A stretch of DNA of 64,000 nt, taken from the NCBI RefSeq assembly GCF_019599275.1, contig NZ_JAHZTD010000001.1:1116001-1180000 (forward strand), given 5' to 3'. The notes under the pieces were generated by a model, which was not told where the DNA came from, did no database searches, and was given only the letters and a program-made list of their open reading frames with translations. Origin of the DNA: Hymenobacter sp. HSC-4F20 (lineage in GTDB: Bacteria; Bacteroidota; Bacteroidia; Cytophagales; Hymenobacteraceae). The translations under genes and the position numbers were made by a program. Of the stretch, positions 53,001 through 61,433 are shown in pieces (within the stretch, counting starts at the first letter, position 1; every line of letters starts with the position of its first letter).

Positions 53001-53567
53001 GCCATTACCACGCCCACCGAGGAATCGGTGCGCCGGGCCATGGCCATTCAGCTCATCATTAACCGGGAGCTAGGCCTGGCCAAGAACGAAAACCCACTAC
53101 AGGGCTCCTTCATCATCGAGGAGCTGACCGACCTGGTGGAGGAAGCCGTTTTAGCCGAGTTCGACCGGATTACGGAGCGCGGCGGCGTGCTGGGCGCCAT
53201 GGAAACCATGTACCAGCGCGGCAAGATTCAGGAGGAAAGCATGCACTACGAGATGCTCAAGCACACGGGCGAGTATCCCATCATCGGCGTAAATACCTTC
53301 CTCTCCTCGAAAGGCTCACCCACGGTCATCCCAGCCGAAGTAATTCGCGCCACGGAGGAGGAAAAGCAGTATCAAATCACGATGCTGCAGAACCTGCACG
53401 CCCGCAACCAAGGCACCACCGAGCAGCGCCTGAAGCAGCTGCAGCAGGTGGCAGTAGCCAATGGCAACCTCTTCGAGGAGTTGATGGAAACCGTGAAGTT
53501 CTGCTCCCTAGGCCAGGTGACCAATGCCCTGTTTGAGGTAGGCGGCCAGTACCGCCGAAATATGTAA
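50088..53567 (+). CDS. icmF: Fused isobutyryl-CoA mutase/GTPase (IcmF)
   Basis: An 1159-aa adenosylcobalamin enzyme that interconverts isobutyryl- and n-butyryl-CoA with a built-in G-protein chaperone. Residues 1-155: B12-binding domain with [14 protein letters not shown] (H27 axial ligand) and [12 protein letters not shown]. About 215-480: MeaB-like GTPase with GTGGAGKSS (P-loop G221-S228) and LNKFDKRG. About 490-545: a Gly/Ser/Asn-rich linker ([16 protein letters not shown]), longer than usual. 560-1159: mutase barrel with [19 protein letters not shown] and [14 protein letters not shown]; the F and Q at these two sites are those of isobutyryl- rather than methylmalonyl-CoA mutases. Promoter box at 50048, terminator at 53595. 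Confidence 0.93.
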   Translation: MQAAPVAPYKPQNHIRIVTAAALFDGHDAAINIMRRIIQSSGAEVIHLGHNRSVQEIVDCAIQEDAQAIAITSYQGGHNEYFKYMHDLLKERGAGHVKIFGGGGGVILPTEIEELQGYGITRIYSPDDGRALGLQGMINDLLQKSDFPTGQNLNGEVKHVKEKDARSIGRLISAAENFPQEFERVKGQLIADFQKSEAGNDQRLDPTPSETFKAPILGITGTGGAGKSSLVDELVRRFLLDFPEKTIAIISVDPSKRKTGGALLGDRIRMNAINSPRVYMRSLATRQSNLALSRYVQDAVDVVKAAGFDLIILETSGIGQSDTEIIEHSDASLYVMTPEYGAATQLEKIDMLDFADVIALNKFDKRGALDALRDVRKQFQRNHQLWDKPLDEMPVFGTIASQFNDPGMNRLYRAVLATVEAKTGVPFASQLETSKEDSEKIYIIPPHRTRYLSEIAETNRQYDQWVQKQSDTAQQLYGIRQAIGAVQSLGSNPAGGGSGPGNGSNAPGSGNLIAGLESTFEEVKLRLDGQNWKLLETWPQKVAAYKAPEFIFKVRDKEIRIQTHTTSLSNQQIPKVSLPRYTAWGDLLRWQLQENVPGEFPYTAGVFPFKREGEDPTRMFAGEGGPERTNRRFHYVSAGLPAKRLSTAFDSVTLYGEDPDHRPDIYGKIGNAGVSICCLDDAKKLYSGFNLANPSTSVSMTINGPAATLAAFFMNAAIDQQCELYIKEQGLESEVDAKINQIYQEKGLERPRYQGELPAGNDGLGLMLLGVTGDQVLPLDVYQTIKARTLSQVRGTVQADILKEDQAQNTCIFSTEFALRLMGDVQEYFIKEKVRNFYSVSISGYHIAEAGANPITQLALTLSNGFTFVEYYVSRGMDVNDFAPNLSFFFSNGIDPEYAVIGRVARRIWAKAMKLKYGANARSQMLKYHIQTSGRSLHAQEIDFNDIRTTLQALYAIYDNCNSLHTNAYDEAITTPTEESVRRAMAIQLIINRELGLAKNENPLQGSFIIEELTDLVEEAVLAEFDRITERGGVLGAMETMYQRGKIQEESMHYEMLKHTGEYPIIGVNTFLSSKGSPTVIPAEVIRATEEEKQYQITMLQNLHARNQGTTEQRLKQLQQVAVANGNLFEELMETVKFCSLGQVTNALFEVGGQYRRNM

Positions 53568-53594
53568 GCTGGGGCCGCTGCTTTGGCTGAATGG

Positions 53595-53632
53595 AAACGG
53601 GTGCTACCTTGCTGAGGTAGCACCCGTTTTTT
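53595..53632 (+). terminator. Terminator, icmF
   Basis: AAACGGGTGCTACCT pairs with AGGTAGCACCCGTTT (15 bp, 5-nt loop), followed by T residues. Confidence 0.92.
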
Positions 53633-53646
53633 GTTCAGACCCTCAT

Positions 53647-54324
53647 ATGTCTTTTACCAAGCTTTGGCAGAAATTATTCAACCATGCTGATGAAGCTACT
53701 GAACTTGCCTTGCATGTAGCTGGCGCAACCGTCAGGCATAGAAATCCTTTTGAAAAGCTTGAAGCATACCGCAACGAAGAAGAAATTACGGAGGAGTTTA
53801 TCGAAAAGTGGGTAATTCCATTTTACATGACGTCAATTAACAGGTTGGACTCTCAGACCCTTGAGAATTTCATTCTGGCGTCAATGGAAATTACAAGCGA
53901 CATAACCATGCAACTTCTAGGCGACTTTGATTGGCGTCCAAGGATTACTGGCGCTTACTTCGCTGCGATTAAATGTTATGATGAAGTAAAGGATATAATA
54001 GGGGTACACCTTCTTAAAAGCGAAGTTTGCTATGCAGGCTCTGGGTACGCATTAGCCCTAGCAATGTATAACGACGAGCGGTCCAAGGACTATCTAAAAA
54101 TGTACTTAGACTACTATCTAACAAGAAAAGACCTATGGTTTGATCAAGCGGACGTTCTAGCAGCTCTGCATATAATTTCTCCGAATGAAGCAGCTAATTA
54201 TATCGACATGTGGGAAGCATACATTGCAGATAAGCACAAGCCTAATACTAGGCTAGATGACGCTATAAAAGTAATGAAACAAAGTATGGATGCCGTCTTT
54301 GAAATAAGACAGCATCTAGTCTAA
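53647..54324 (+). CDS. DUF6000-like protein, predicted immunity protein
   Basis: A 225-aa soluble all-helical protein. The segment LLGDFDWRPRITGAYFAAIK, followed by GVHLLKSEVCYAGSGYALAL and YLDYYLTRKDLWFDQADVL, is the DUF6000 pattern; that family is predicted to protect against polymorphic toxins. Codons are clearly AT-richer than in icmF, which ends 80 nt upstream, so the gene is probably acquired. No toxin is adjacent. Start ATG 53647 lies 15 nt after the icmF terminator. Confidence 0.72.
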   Translation: MSFTKLWQKLFNHADEATELALHVAGATVRHRNPFEKLEAYRNEEEITEEFIEKWVIPFYMTSINRLDSQTLENFILASMEITSDITMQLLGDFDWRPRITGAYFAAIKCYDEVKDIIGVHLLKSEVCYAGSGYALALAMYNDERSKDYLKMYLDYYLTRKDLWFDQADVLAALHIISPNEAANYIDMWEAYIADKHKPNTRLDDAIKVMKQSMDAVFEIRQHLV

Positions 54325-54388
54325 CCTTGGCATCATTTGACGCGGGCTTGGCACAACGGAACCCGTAACCAGCCCTGACAAAGAAGCC

Positions 54389-54431
54389 TTAGCCTCCCTA
54401 AGCCGCCCCCGCGGCCAGCCGGTACCGCGCC
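54389..54431 (+). repeat. 43-bp direct repeat, copy 1
   Basis: 37 of 43 positions match copy 2 at 54819-54861; the last 21 bases are identical (GCGGCCAGCCGGTACCGCGCC). Copy 1 lies before the small membrane gene, after the DUF6000-like gene. Confidence 0.7.
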
Positions 54432-54534
54432 ACCAAGAGCTATTCAGGCCGCGCGGGTAGGGTCGTACTTACGAAAGAGAAGCACAGCAGGGGAAGCGTC
54501 GGGGTTATTATTATAACGGAATCAAACGATAACT

Positions 54535-54822
54535 ATGTCTTTTCGAACGTTCTTCCACTCCTACTCGGGTGCGCTGATCTTCAACATCTGCTGCGCCTCG
54601 CTAGAAGTCGGTATGTTCGTTTGGAGCATTGCTACCCACGATGATCCGTCTGCCTCCGTTGCTTGCTGCCTAGCCATGGTTGGCAGCGTAGTTAATGCTG
54701 CATTGATGATAATTACGCTAATTAAGAAACGCTATGGTCTGGTTCTCGCCTACGCGTTAGGGCTAAGTCTGTGCATCACGCCTTTGGTGCTTTTTATCAG
54801 GTTAGCATTTCTGCTTGGTTAG
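54535..54822 (+). CDS. Small three-helix membrane protein
   Basis: A 95-aa protein with three hydrophobic segments: GALIFNICCASLEVGMFVW, ASVACCLAMVGSVVNAALMI and VLAYALGLSLCITPLVLFIR. No domain recognised. It is bracketed by two copies of a 43-bp direct repeat, the second overlapping its stop codon, which makes it look like a mobile or duplicated cassette. Codon use is intermediate. Could be an immunity or phage-related membrane protein, but nothing shows it. Confidence 0.55.
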   Translation: MSFRTFFHSYSGALIFNICCASLEVGMFVWSIATHDDPSASVACCLAMVGSVVNAALMIITLIKKRYGLVLAYALGLSLCITPLVLFIRLAFLLG

Positions 54823-54861
54823 CCTCATGCAGTCGCCCCAGCGGCCAGCCGGTACCGCGCC
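54819..54861 (+). repeat. 43-bp direct repeat, copy 2
   Basis: Second copy of the 54389 repeat; it starts 1 nt before the TAG stop of the small membrane gene and runs 39 nt past it. Confidence 0.7.
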
Positions 54862-54913
54862 GCTAGGAGGCAACGCAGTCTATGTAGGTATTCTTCGCGG
54901 CCACAACGCAAAA

Positions 54914-54959
54914 AACACAACCGCGCCGCTTGAAGCTATCCAGGCGGCGCGGTTGTGTT
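54914..54959. terminator. Terminator between the small membrane gene and the YciF-like gene
   Basis: AACACAACCGCGCCGC pairs with GCGGCGCGGTTGTGTT (16 bp, 14-nt loop). Its sequence resembles the weaker hairpin at 54423-54458 after the first direct repeat (shared ACCGCGCC, AGCTAT and CAGGC pieces), so hairpin and repeat may belong to one unit. Confidence 0.78.
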
Positions 54960-54996
54960 ATGGTCAGCAAGGCTGCTGCAGAGATGACAGCCTATC

Positions 54997-55485
54997 CTAT
55001 TGCTGGCCCTGCTCGGCGAGGATGCGCTGGGCGATGTCGGTGTGCTTGTCGTCGGCCTGTTTGGCTTCCTGCACGCAGGCTTTCAGGTTTTGCTCGGTTT
55101 GCGAGAGGCCAGCGGAGGCGGCATACGAGGCGACCGTGCCGAAGGAAGCAATCCAGTAGTGCAGGGCCAGTTGGCCGCTGGCAATGATGCCCAGGTCGCG
55201 CGTTGTGTCGGAGGTAGCTTTGGCCCGGATTTCTTTGCTCACGCGGTAGTGAGCTTCCAGGATTTCATTGTTCTGGTTTTCGGCGCCGCCTACTTCGGCA
55301 AGGGCTTGCTCAATGCGCTGGGCCCACTGCTTGGCGGTTTCGTTGCCTTCCTGCAGAGCGGCTTTCAGCTCCGGATGCTTGGCATCGTTGAGGATTTCGT
55401 CGGTGGCTTTGGCTGCCACCTGGCTACCGGCCTGCTGGGCCGATAGGCCATCTTTGATGAGTTGTTTTAGGTCGTCGGTTTCCAT
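54997..55485 (-). CDS. YciE/YciF-type ferritin-like protein (DUF892)
   Basis: A 162-aa four-helix protein: LKQLIKDGLSAQQAGSQVAA, then KHPELKAALQEGNETAKQWA, QRIEQALAEVGG and, later, YWIASFGTVASYAASAGLSQ. This is the DUF892 ferritin-like pattern linked to general stress; metal binding here is not proved. Monocistronic; the region upstream (55486 on) is a long non-coding stretch. Confidence 0.85.
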   Translation of the reverse strand: METDDLKQLIKDGLSAQQAGSQVAAKATDEILNDAKHPELKAALQEGNETAKQWAQRIEQALAEVGGAENQNNEILEAHYRVSKEIRAKATSDTTRDLGIIASGQLALHYWIASFGTVASYAASAGLSQTEQNLKACVQEAKQADDKHTDIAQRILAEQGQQ

Positions 55486-56184
55486 AGCTCAGAAAAATAA
55501 AAGATCAAGAGCAAGTGTCTCTTGCTCAGCCATTTCAACGGCCCCTATTTCACTTTGTTCGCCTCTGTAGGCATCAATAAGCTCTATGTATTTGTTTTGC
55601 TTTCCGGGCTTACTATCAACATTTTACACTTTCAGAGTATCTGTTCAACACCTGCAGTAAAGAAGTAAGCTCAACGCTTACTATTCCCTAAATCCAATTC
55701 CTGTCGTTATACAAAGGCAGGCATGCTGACACAACTCTCTATACATAATCATTAGCCTGTAAATCAATATCATACGAATCAGTTACAAACAAAATTGTTA
55801 CGAAACAGAACGTGAAGCATTCCCGCGCAGATCGTTCTTAAATAATACTTAACTGCCGCTTATGGGTGAACCAGGAAGGCAATATTAAGTATTGGTTAAC
55901 TCACTGCTGAAGCCTAGCAAATCAGACTGTATAAGCCTAAAATGACAATATCCTGTAGGTAACTCTTATCGCGCAGCTTACCTGGTTATTATAAGCCAGC
56001 AAAGTGCGCTTGGCTTCGTTTCGTGAGGGAGTTTAGAACAGGTTGTAAGCTAGGTAGTATGGCAAGCAGTGCACCTGGCTGATTAAGGGCTAATCACCTA
56101 TGCTTGACCAATTGACTAATACATCTAGAAACTCGGCAACTGCGTAGAGTACCCCGGGCGCTTTACCTGTTTGCAATTTGGAGA
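55486..56184. other. 699-bp region without a recognisable gene
   Basis: AT-richer than the surroundings, with no credible ORF above about 40 codons on either strand. One weak inverted repeat (AATACTTAA at 55844, TTAAGTATT at 55885). It is divergent: upstream of the DUF892 gene and the PBP2-like gene, so long regulatory regions or an unrecognised RNA are possible. No tRNA or known riboswitch motif was seen. Confidence 0.45.
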
Positions 56185-57987
56185 ATGAGTTTACTTACTG
56201 TGTTTTTGGTGCTGGTCACCAGTTCCTCACTTCAACAGCCGCAAACTGACATCCCGCCTCAGGCTCCCGATACGAGCATTGTTTATACCAAGCGGCGCAT
56301 CGTGCAGCCCGAGGTGCCGCAGCGCGGCCGTATCCTCGACCGCCACGATTCGGTACTAGTAGCCACCCGTCCGCAATACCTCCTGAAGCTCCCGCGCCGC
56401 CCGCCGCTTGATACGCTGGCGCTGGGCCAGTTGCTGGGCTGGGGCCCCATTACCATCCGGAGGCGCATTGCCGATGCCTTGCCGTATGAAGAAGCCCCCG
56501 CGGGCTACCCAGTACAGTTGCGACTCACGGCAGCCGAAGCGGCGCGGGTACGCCGCAAAAGTCGCGACTGGCCTACCCTCACCCTAATCGAAGGCCGCCA
56601 GCGTACCTATACTACTAGCGTGGGGGCCCATGCATTAGGCTACATGGCAGCCGAGGCCGAGGCATTCTATAACCAAGCTCAGCGCTACCGCCGGGGCCGT
56701 TTCTACCAACTGCGCAACAGTGGTATAGAGGGCTACTATAATGGCATCCTCAACGGGCGCCGGGGCACGCTACACCCTTTGGTGGATGAGCAAGGCCAGA
56801 CGCAGGGCAGTTGGGCACCCGACACCACCTTTCAGCAAGGCCAGGACCTGCACTTGACCCTTGATATAAAGCTACAGGCCTACGCCGAACAACTCCTGGG
56901 CCGCCGTAAAGGATACCTGGTGGCGCTGGACCCATGCACCGGGGAAATACTGGCCTATGTGTCGGCACCCATCTACAAGCCCGCTACCATTACTGCGCCC
57001 GATCTGGCTGGGGTGCGTGCCAAGCTGCTGCAACAGGAAGGCATGCCGCTGATCAACCGTCCGGCCATGCGCGCCAATCCGCCCGGCTCCGTGTTCAAGC
57101 TGGTGAATGCCGCCGTGGCGTTGCAGCTAGGTTCTATCACCCCTGCTACCGGTTTCCGCTGCGACCAGAAACTCGTCAGCTGTGTGCATCGCCACCCGGC
57201 ACCCAGCAACCTAACCGCCGGGCTCAAGTACAGCTGCAACCCCTATTTCTACCAAGTGATGGGGAAACTCATCAACTACGTGCCGGATAGTCTGGTGCAG
57301 GATACCGTAGCTGCCCGCCACGCCAACCTGGCCCAGTGGCGGCGCTACGTCCGCTCGTTTGGCCTCGACTCCGTGCTGGGGGTAGACATACCGCGCGAAG
57401 CCCCAGGCTTCCTCCCTACCCCTGAGTATTACGACAAGGCCCGGGGCACCACTCGGTGGCGGTACCGCTCCATCTACTCCCTCAGTATTGGGCAGGGTGA
57501 AATCAATATGACAGGCCTGCAGATGGCCAATATGGCGGCCATCATTGCCAACCGCGGCTGGTACTACCCTCCTCACTTGGTACGAAGCGTCGGGGACGGT
57601 GGGCCACTGCCGCGCTTCACCGAGAAGCGTCATACTCTCATCGACAGCGCCCACTTTGCGGCCCTGGTGCCCAGCATGGTGGCTGTGATGCAGCGCGGCG
57701 GAACGGCCGATGCCTCCAACCTCGCTGATGTCGGCATTACGGTGGCCGGCAAAACGGGCACCGTAGAAAACGATGAGGGCGACGACCACGCCGCCTTCGT
57801 GGGTTTCGCCCCGGCCGACAATCCTAAAATAGCCGTAGCCGTGTACATTGAGAACGGGGGCTTTGGCGCTGATGCCGCTGCGCCCTGCGCCGCGTTGGTC
57901 ATGGAAAAGTACCTGCGCGGCTACATCGCGCCTAAGCGTAAGCGCTGGGAAGCCCGCATTCAGAGCCGGGCCCGGCATGGCTACTAG
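56185..57987 (+). CDS. PBP2-like peptidoglycan transpeptidase, exported without membrane anchor
   Basis: A 600-aa class B penicillin-binding protein. Only a short signal-peptide-like N-terminus (MSLLTVFLVLVTSSSLQQ) replaces the usual membrane helix; the PBP dimer domain follows (about 35-200, RIVQPEVPQRGRILDRHDSV). The transpeptidase domain has the active-site SxxK in GSVFK, SxN in KYSCNPYFY and KTG in AGKTGTVEN. All catalytic motifs are intact. It is similar along its length to the start of a second gene at 63675, which has a lipobox instead. Whether it is cleaved or stays anchored by this short helix is unclear. Confidence 0.88.
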   Translation: MSLLTVFLVLVTSSSLQQPQTDIPPQAPDTSIVYTKRRIVQPEVPQRGRILDRHDSVLVATRPQYLLKLPRRPPLDTLALGQLLGWGPITIRRRIADALPYEEAPAGYPVQLRLTAAEAARVRRKSRDWPTLTLIEGRQRTYTTSVGAHALGYMAAEAEAFYNQAQRYRRGRFYQLRNSGIEGYYNGILNGRRGTLHPLVDEQGQTQGSWAPDTTFQQGQDLHLTLDIKLQAYAEQLLGRRKGYLVALDPCTGEILAYVSAPIYKPATITAPDLAGVRAKLLQQEGMPLINRPAMRANPPGSVFKLVNAAVALQLGSITPATGFRCDQKLVSCVHRHPAPSNLTAGLKYSCNPYFYQVMGKLINYVPDSLVQDTVAARHANLAQWRRYVRSFGLDSVLGVDIPREAPGFLPTPEYYDKARGTTRWRYRSIYSLSIGQGEINMTGLQMANMAAIIANRGWYYPPHLVRSVGDGGPLPRFTEKRHTLIDSAHFAALVPSMVAVMQRGGTADASNLADVGITVAGKTGTVENDEGDDHAAFVGFAPADNPKIAVAVYIENGGFGADAAAPCAALVMEKYLRGYIAPKRKRWEARIQSRARHGY

Positions 57988-58189
57988 CTGGTACTAGGAT
58001 ATACTCGCTGGTTGCTTACTGCCGTGTTGCCTACCCTTAGCTGAAGCCGAGCAGGTTTGAGTTACCTTCATTCGGGCCGTTGGACAAGCTAGTGAGACAC
58101 CGCTGGCATCGTGCCCAGGGAGGATATAGCCTTTAAAGCGACTACTGAAGCAAAACCAAGCGCTGGTCCAAGCAATTGACCTACTGTAT

Positions 58190-58654
58190 ATGCTGATTGA
58201 TACTCTCCGCCACCTGTTCCAACGTGACCTGAACCGGGTGAAGCAGGAACTTACCTTGTACAACGACGAGCACATAATTTGGCACGTTGAAAAAGGTATA
58301 GCTAATTCGGCCGGCAACCTATGCCTGCATGTAGTCGGCAACCTGAATACGTATATAGGGGCTGAACTTGGTGGTATAGCGTATATCCGGCACCGCGAAT
58401 TAGAATTCTCGCTAAAAAATATTCCTCGGCTGGAGCTGCTGGAAATGCTACAGGACACCAGCCATAGAGTAGATGTATCACTAAAGCAGATAAACCCCGA
58501 CATGTTGGCGCGGGAATACTCCCTCCTGGTTTTCGACCAGAAGACATCGACCGAATATTTCCTGGTGCATCTGGCCACTCATCTGGCCTATCACTTGGGC
58601 CAGATTAATTACCACCGGCGCTTACTCGACTTCGGGCAGCAGCAGCCTGTTTAG
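58190..58654 (+). CDS. DinB-family protein (DUF1572)
   Basis: A 154-aa four-helix bundle of the DinB/YfiT superfamily. The three metal-binding His positions are visible: the first helix end (LCLHVVGNLNTYIG) and HLATHLAYHLGQINYHRRLL near the C-terminus. Cytoplasmic; members act as metal-dependent thiol transferases or are uncharacterised. Alone on the plus strand between the PBP2-like and permease genes. Confidence 0.85.
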   Translation: MLIDTLRHLFQRDLNRVKQELTLYNDEHIIWHVEKGIANSAGNLCLHVVGNLNTYIGAELGGIAYIRHRELEFSLKNIPRLELLEMLQDTSHRVDVSLKQINPDMLAREYSLLVFDQKTSTEYFLVHLATHLAYHLGQINYHRRLLDFGQQQPV

Positions 58655-58762
58655 CTACGCGCATAGTTAGGAGTTTTTAAGACTTGGGGCCTGCACTGCT
58701 TAGCCGTCTGTGCGGCAAACCAACATTGCGCCGCTCAGTAGCAAACCTGTTTACCTTGAAAC

Positions 58763-60196
58763 ATGATAGATCCAGAAAAGCCACCCGTTGCCGCCCCTGT
58801 TACTCTGGTTCGAGCCTTTGGAGTAGTAAGCGGCACGTTGCTGGTAGCGGGCATCGTGATTGGGTCCGGTGTGTTCAAGAAGATTGTGCCGCTGGCGCAG
58901 AGTGGTTTAAGCGCAGAATGGATCCTGGCCGCTTGGGTGGTAGCGGGCCTGGTGACCATTTGCGGGGCCCTGAACCTGTCGGGCATGGCCTCACTCACCG
59001 AAGAATCAGGCGGCGTGTATGAGTACCTACGGCTGTCGTTTGGCAATTTTGCCTCCTTCCTGTTTGGGTGGACGGATTTCGCCATCATCGGCTCTGCTTC
59101 GGTGGCGGCACTGGCTTTCATCTTTGCTCAATCCGTTAACGCCCTGCTACCCCTGCCCAACCCAGCCGAGGCCTGGGCGCACGTCTCCATCGGGGGGCTG
59201 ATTTATCCCTTTGCTGACTCCGGCATTAAGCTCTTGGCTATTACTACCACGGCCGCGCTTACCTGGGTAAACTACCGCGGCGTGAGCGAAAGCGGGCGGC
59301 TAAGCAACGTCTTTACAGCGGCCAAAATTGGGGGCATTCTCCTGCTCATCCTTGCGGGCTTGTTTCTGACCTCTCCGGACACGAGCGGCACTACGGCGGC
59401 AGTAGTACCTGTGCGGGAGGTATCGTTGGGTAGTGCCTTTTTTGGAGCCCTGCTCAGCGTGTTTTGGGCCTATGATGGCTGGGTGGACCTTTCCTTTGTC
59501 ACGGGTGAAATCAAAAACCCACGGCGAAATGTACCCCGCGCCATCATCGGTGGGGTAAGCATTGCCATTGTGCTGTACGTGCTGATCAACTACGTGTACC
59601 TGCGCACCCTACCCCTCGCGCAGCTGGCAGCCGTTGGCCCGAACGAAATAGGAGCGGCTGTGGTAGCAGAGGCCTTGCTGGGCAAATGGGGCAAAACGGG
59701 CGTCACGGTTCTGATTCTGGTGAGCGTATTCGGCACGCTCAACTCGGTGCTGCTTTCCCACACCCGCGTGCATTTCCGCATGGCCCAGGAAGGGTATTTC
59801 TTTCAATCGGCCGCGACGGTGCACCCGCGCTACCGCACGCCCTACCGCGCCCTGGCCTTCACCTTTACGTGGAGCAGCCTGCTGATTATCTCCGGTACCT
59901 TTGAGCGCCTGACCGACCTAGTCATTTTCGCCACCTTCCTGTTTTATGGCCTGCTGGCGGTGGCCGTGGTAAAAATGAAGCGCCAGGGCCGCATACCAGG
60001 CCCGGTGCCGGGCTACCCCTTCGTGCAGCTTCTTCTCATTCTCTTCGCCCTTACCTTCACCGGGCACACGCTCATTACGCAACCAACTCAGTCGCTGCTA
60101 GGCCTAGGCCTCATTCTGACAGGGCTTCCGTTTTTCGTGTACTTCCGGCGGCAAGCCCAGATGCAATCGGTCAGTAGTGTCAGCGTAGAGGCCTAG
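58763..60196 (+). CDS. APC-family amino acid permease
   Basis: A 477-aa inner-membrane transporter with about twelve hydrophobic segments. The first holds the substrate-site motif GTLLVAGIVIGSGVFKK (Gly-x-Gly), and ESGGVYEYLRLSFG and SVFWAYDGWVDLSFVTGEIKNPRRNVP are family landmarks. Substrate not defined; likely an amino acid or polyamine by family. Single gene, 57 nt from the convergent hydrolase stop. Confidence 0.9.
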   Translation: MIDPEKPPVAAPVTLVRAFGVVSGTLLVAGIVIGSGVFKKIVPLAQSGLSAEWILAAWVVAGLVTICGALNLSGMASLTEESGGVYEYLRLSFGNFASFLFGWTDFAIIGSASVAALAFIFAQSVNALLPLPNPAEAWAHVSIGGLIYPFADSGIKLLAITTTAALTWVNYRGVSESGRLSNVFTAAKIGGILLLILAGLFLTSPDTSGTTAAVVPVREVSLGSAFFGALLSVFWAYDGWVDLSFVTGEIKNPRRNVPRAIIGGVSIAIVLYVLINYVYLRTLPLAQLAAVGPNEIGAAVVAEALLGKWGKTGVTVLILVSVFGTLNSVLLSHTRVHFRMAQEGYFFQSAATVHPRYRTPYRALAFTFTWSSLLIISGTFERLTDLVIFATFLFYGLLAVAVVKMKRQGRIPGPVPGYPFVQLLLILFALTFTGHTLITQPTQSLLGLGLILTGLPFFVYFRRQAQMQSVSSVSVEA

Positions 60197-60254
60197 GCCA
60201 TGCAATAATGCGGTGGCGTAGCGGTAGGGCGGGCCGGTTGGCGCGCTCGGGTTA

Positions 60255-61214
60255 CTACAGAAAGTTGAACACTGCCTCTAGCACCTGGGTCGGCTTTTCC
60301 TCGAACATGTAGTGTCCACTATCCTGCAGCCCGATTACTTGCACATTTTCGGCTATGTAGGGTAAACCCATGTTCATGTGGTTGTAGGCCACGTAACTCG
60401 CTATGCCCAACACGGGCATAGTCAAGCGGGGGTAGGTATTGGCATCAGCTATATCCTGATTAAAGGTCTGGTACCAGCCGGTAGCGGCCCGGATGCTTTC
60501 GGGGTGGTTATACGCAGCGGCGTATACCTCTCGGTCAAATTCTGTCATGTGGCGCTCCTCTATCATGACGTAGCTAAAGAGCCAGTCGAGCAGGTAGCGG
60601 AAACGGCCGGCCAGCAGTTGCTCAGGCAACTTCTTGATCTGGTTGAACGCCATCCACCACATGTAGGGGTTGTCGCCGTCCATCTTGGCCTCGAAGGTGC
60701 CGGGAGCGGGCAGCATGGTCATGTACCGCATGCCTTCGGTAGGGTGGCTGCCATCGAGCAATATCACCTTATCCGTGGCATCGGGGTAGTTGAAGGCAAA
60801 GCTGAGGGCTACCATGCCCCCAATGTCGTGCCCCATCAACGCGACTTTCGATAGGCCTAGCAGCTGCGTTAGGGCGTACACGTCCTGGGCCATGGTTTTT
60901 TTATCGTACCCCGTGGCGGGCTTGTCGGAGCTGCCCATACCCCGGATGTCGAGGATGATGACGCGGTAGTGCTCGGCTAATTGAGCGGCAACCGGATGGA
61001 ACGACCACCACGTTTGGGGCCAACCCGGCAGGCAAATCAGTGGCTGACCGCTACCCCCTTCCACGTAGTGAAGCCGGATGCCATTGACGGTGACGTAGTG
61101 ATTCGTAAAGCCGGGCAGCTTTTTCACTAGCTCCGCATCGGAGTACATGTCTGGCGCTTCTGTTGCCGCCGCAGTGCTTGGGGTGTTGCTAGTTGATGAA
61201 GTGAGTGTGTGCAT
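60255..61214 (-). CDS. Alpha/beta hydrolase, epoxide-hydrolase-like
   Basis: A 319-aa hydrolase. Oxyanion region LPGWPQTWWSF, then ILDIRGMGSSDKP, the nucleophile elbow GHDIGG (Asp instead of Ser, as in epoxide hydrolases and haloalkane dehalogenases) and the C-terminal catalytic His in LQDSGHYMFEEKP. Substrate unknown. ATG at 61214 (MHTLTSS) is preferred to one 18 codons upstream. Divergent from the AraC gene through a repeat-containing spacer. Confidence 0.88.
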   Translation of the reverse strand: MHTLTSSTSNTPSTAAATEAPDMYSDAELVKKLPGFTNHYVTVNGIRLHYVEGGSGQPLICLPGWPQTWWSFHPVAAQLAEHYRVIILDIRGMGSSDKPATGYDKKTMAQDVYALTQLLGLSKVALMGHDIGGMVALSFAFNYPDATDKVILLDGSHPTEGMRYMTMLPAPGTFEAKMDGDNPYMWWMAFNQIKKLPEQLLAGRFRYLLDWLFSYVMIEERHMTEFDREVYAAAYNHPESIRAATGWYQTFNQDIADANTYPRLTMPVLGIASYVAYNHMNMGLPYIAENVQVIGLQDSGHYMFEEKPTQVLEAVFNFL

Positions 61215-61332
61215 CAAAAAGGAGGTTAGAGGTGAAGCAAATGGCAACTGCCTGTTTGCGTGCTGCAAAGTTGCCCGCTCCCTCTCCGGCGCCCTGCCTA
61301 ATTCTTGCTCACTTCTTACATATCCTTGCTAT

Positions 61333-61407
61333 TGTCATTCCAAGAGAAGCGATGAATCTGGTTTAATCCAAAAGACTAAAGATTCCTTGCTTGTTCTTGG
61401 AATGACA
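61333..61407. repeat. Dispersed-repeat-like imperfect palindrome (TGTCATTCC ends)
   Basis: TGTCATTCCAAG...GAATCT (61333-61359) faces its imperfect complement AGATTCC...TTGGAATGACA (61380-61407) over about 20 nt. The TGTCATTCC and GAATCT ends are those I recall from short intergenic repeats in Hymenobacter-type genomes; copy number cannot be checked here. Confidence 0.5.
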
Positions 61408-61433
61408 CTTGAAGCACGACGTTCAGACCTAGC

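Noticed and set aside
54819..54861. Integron attC site
   Set aside because: GTTAGCC at the stop codon recalls a core site, but the GTTRRRY consensus is not met, copy 1 lacks the G, and no integrase is seen.
57994..58578. 194-codon minus-strand frame
   Set aside because: Antisense to the DinB-family gene, with a Ser/Arg/Cys-rich translation typical of shadow frames.
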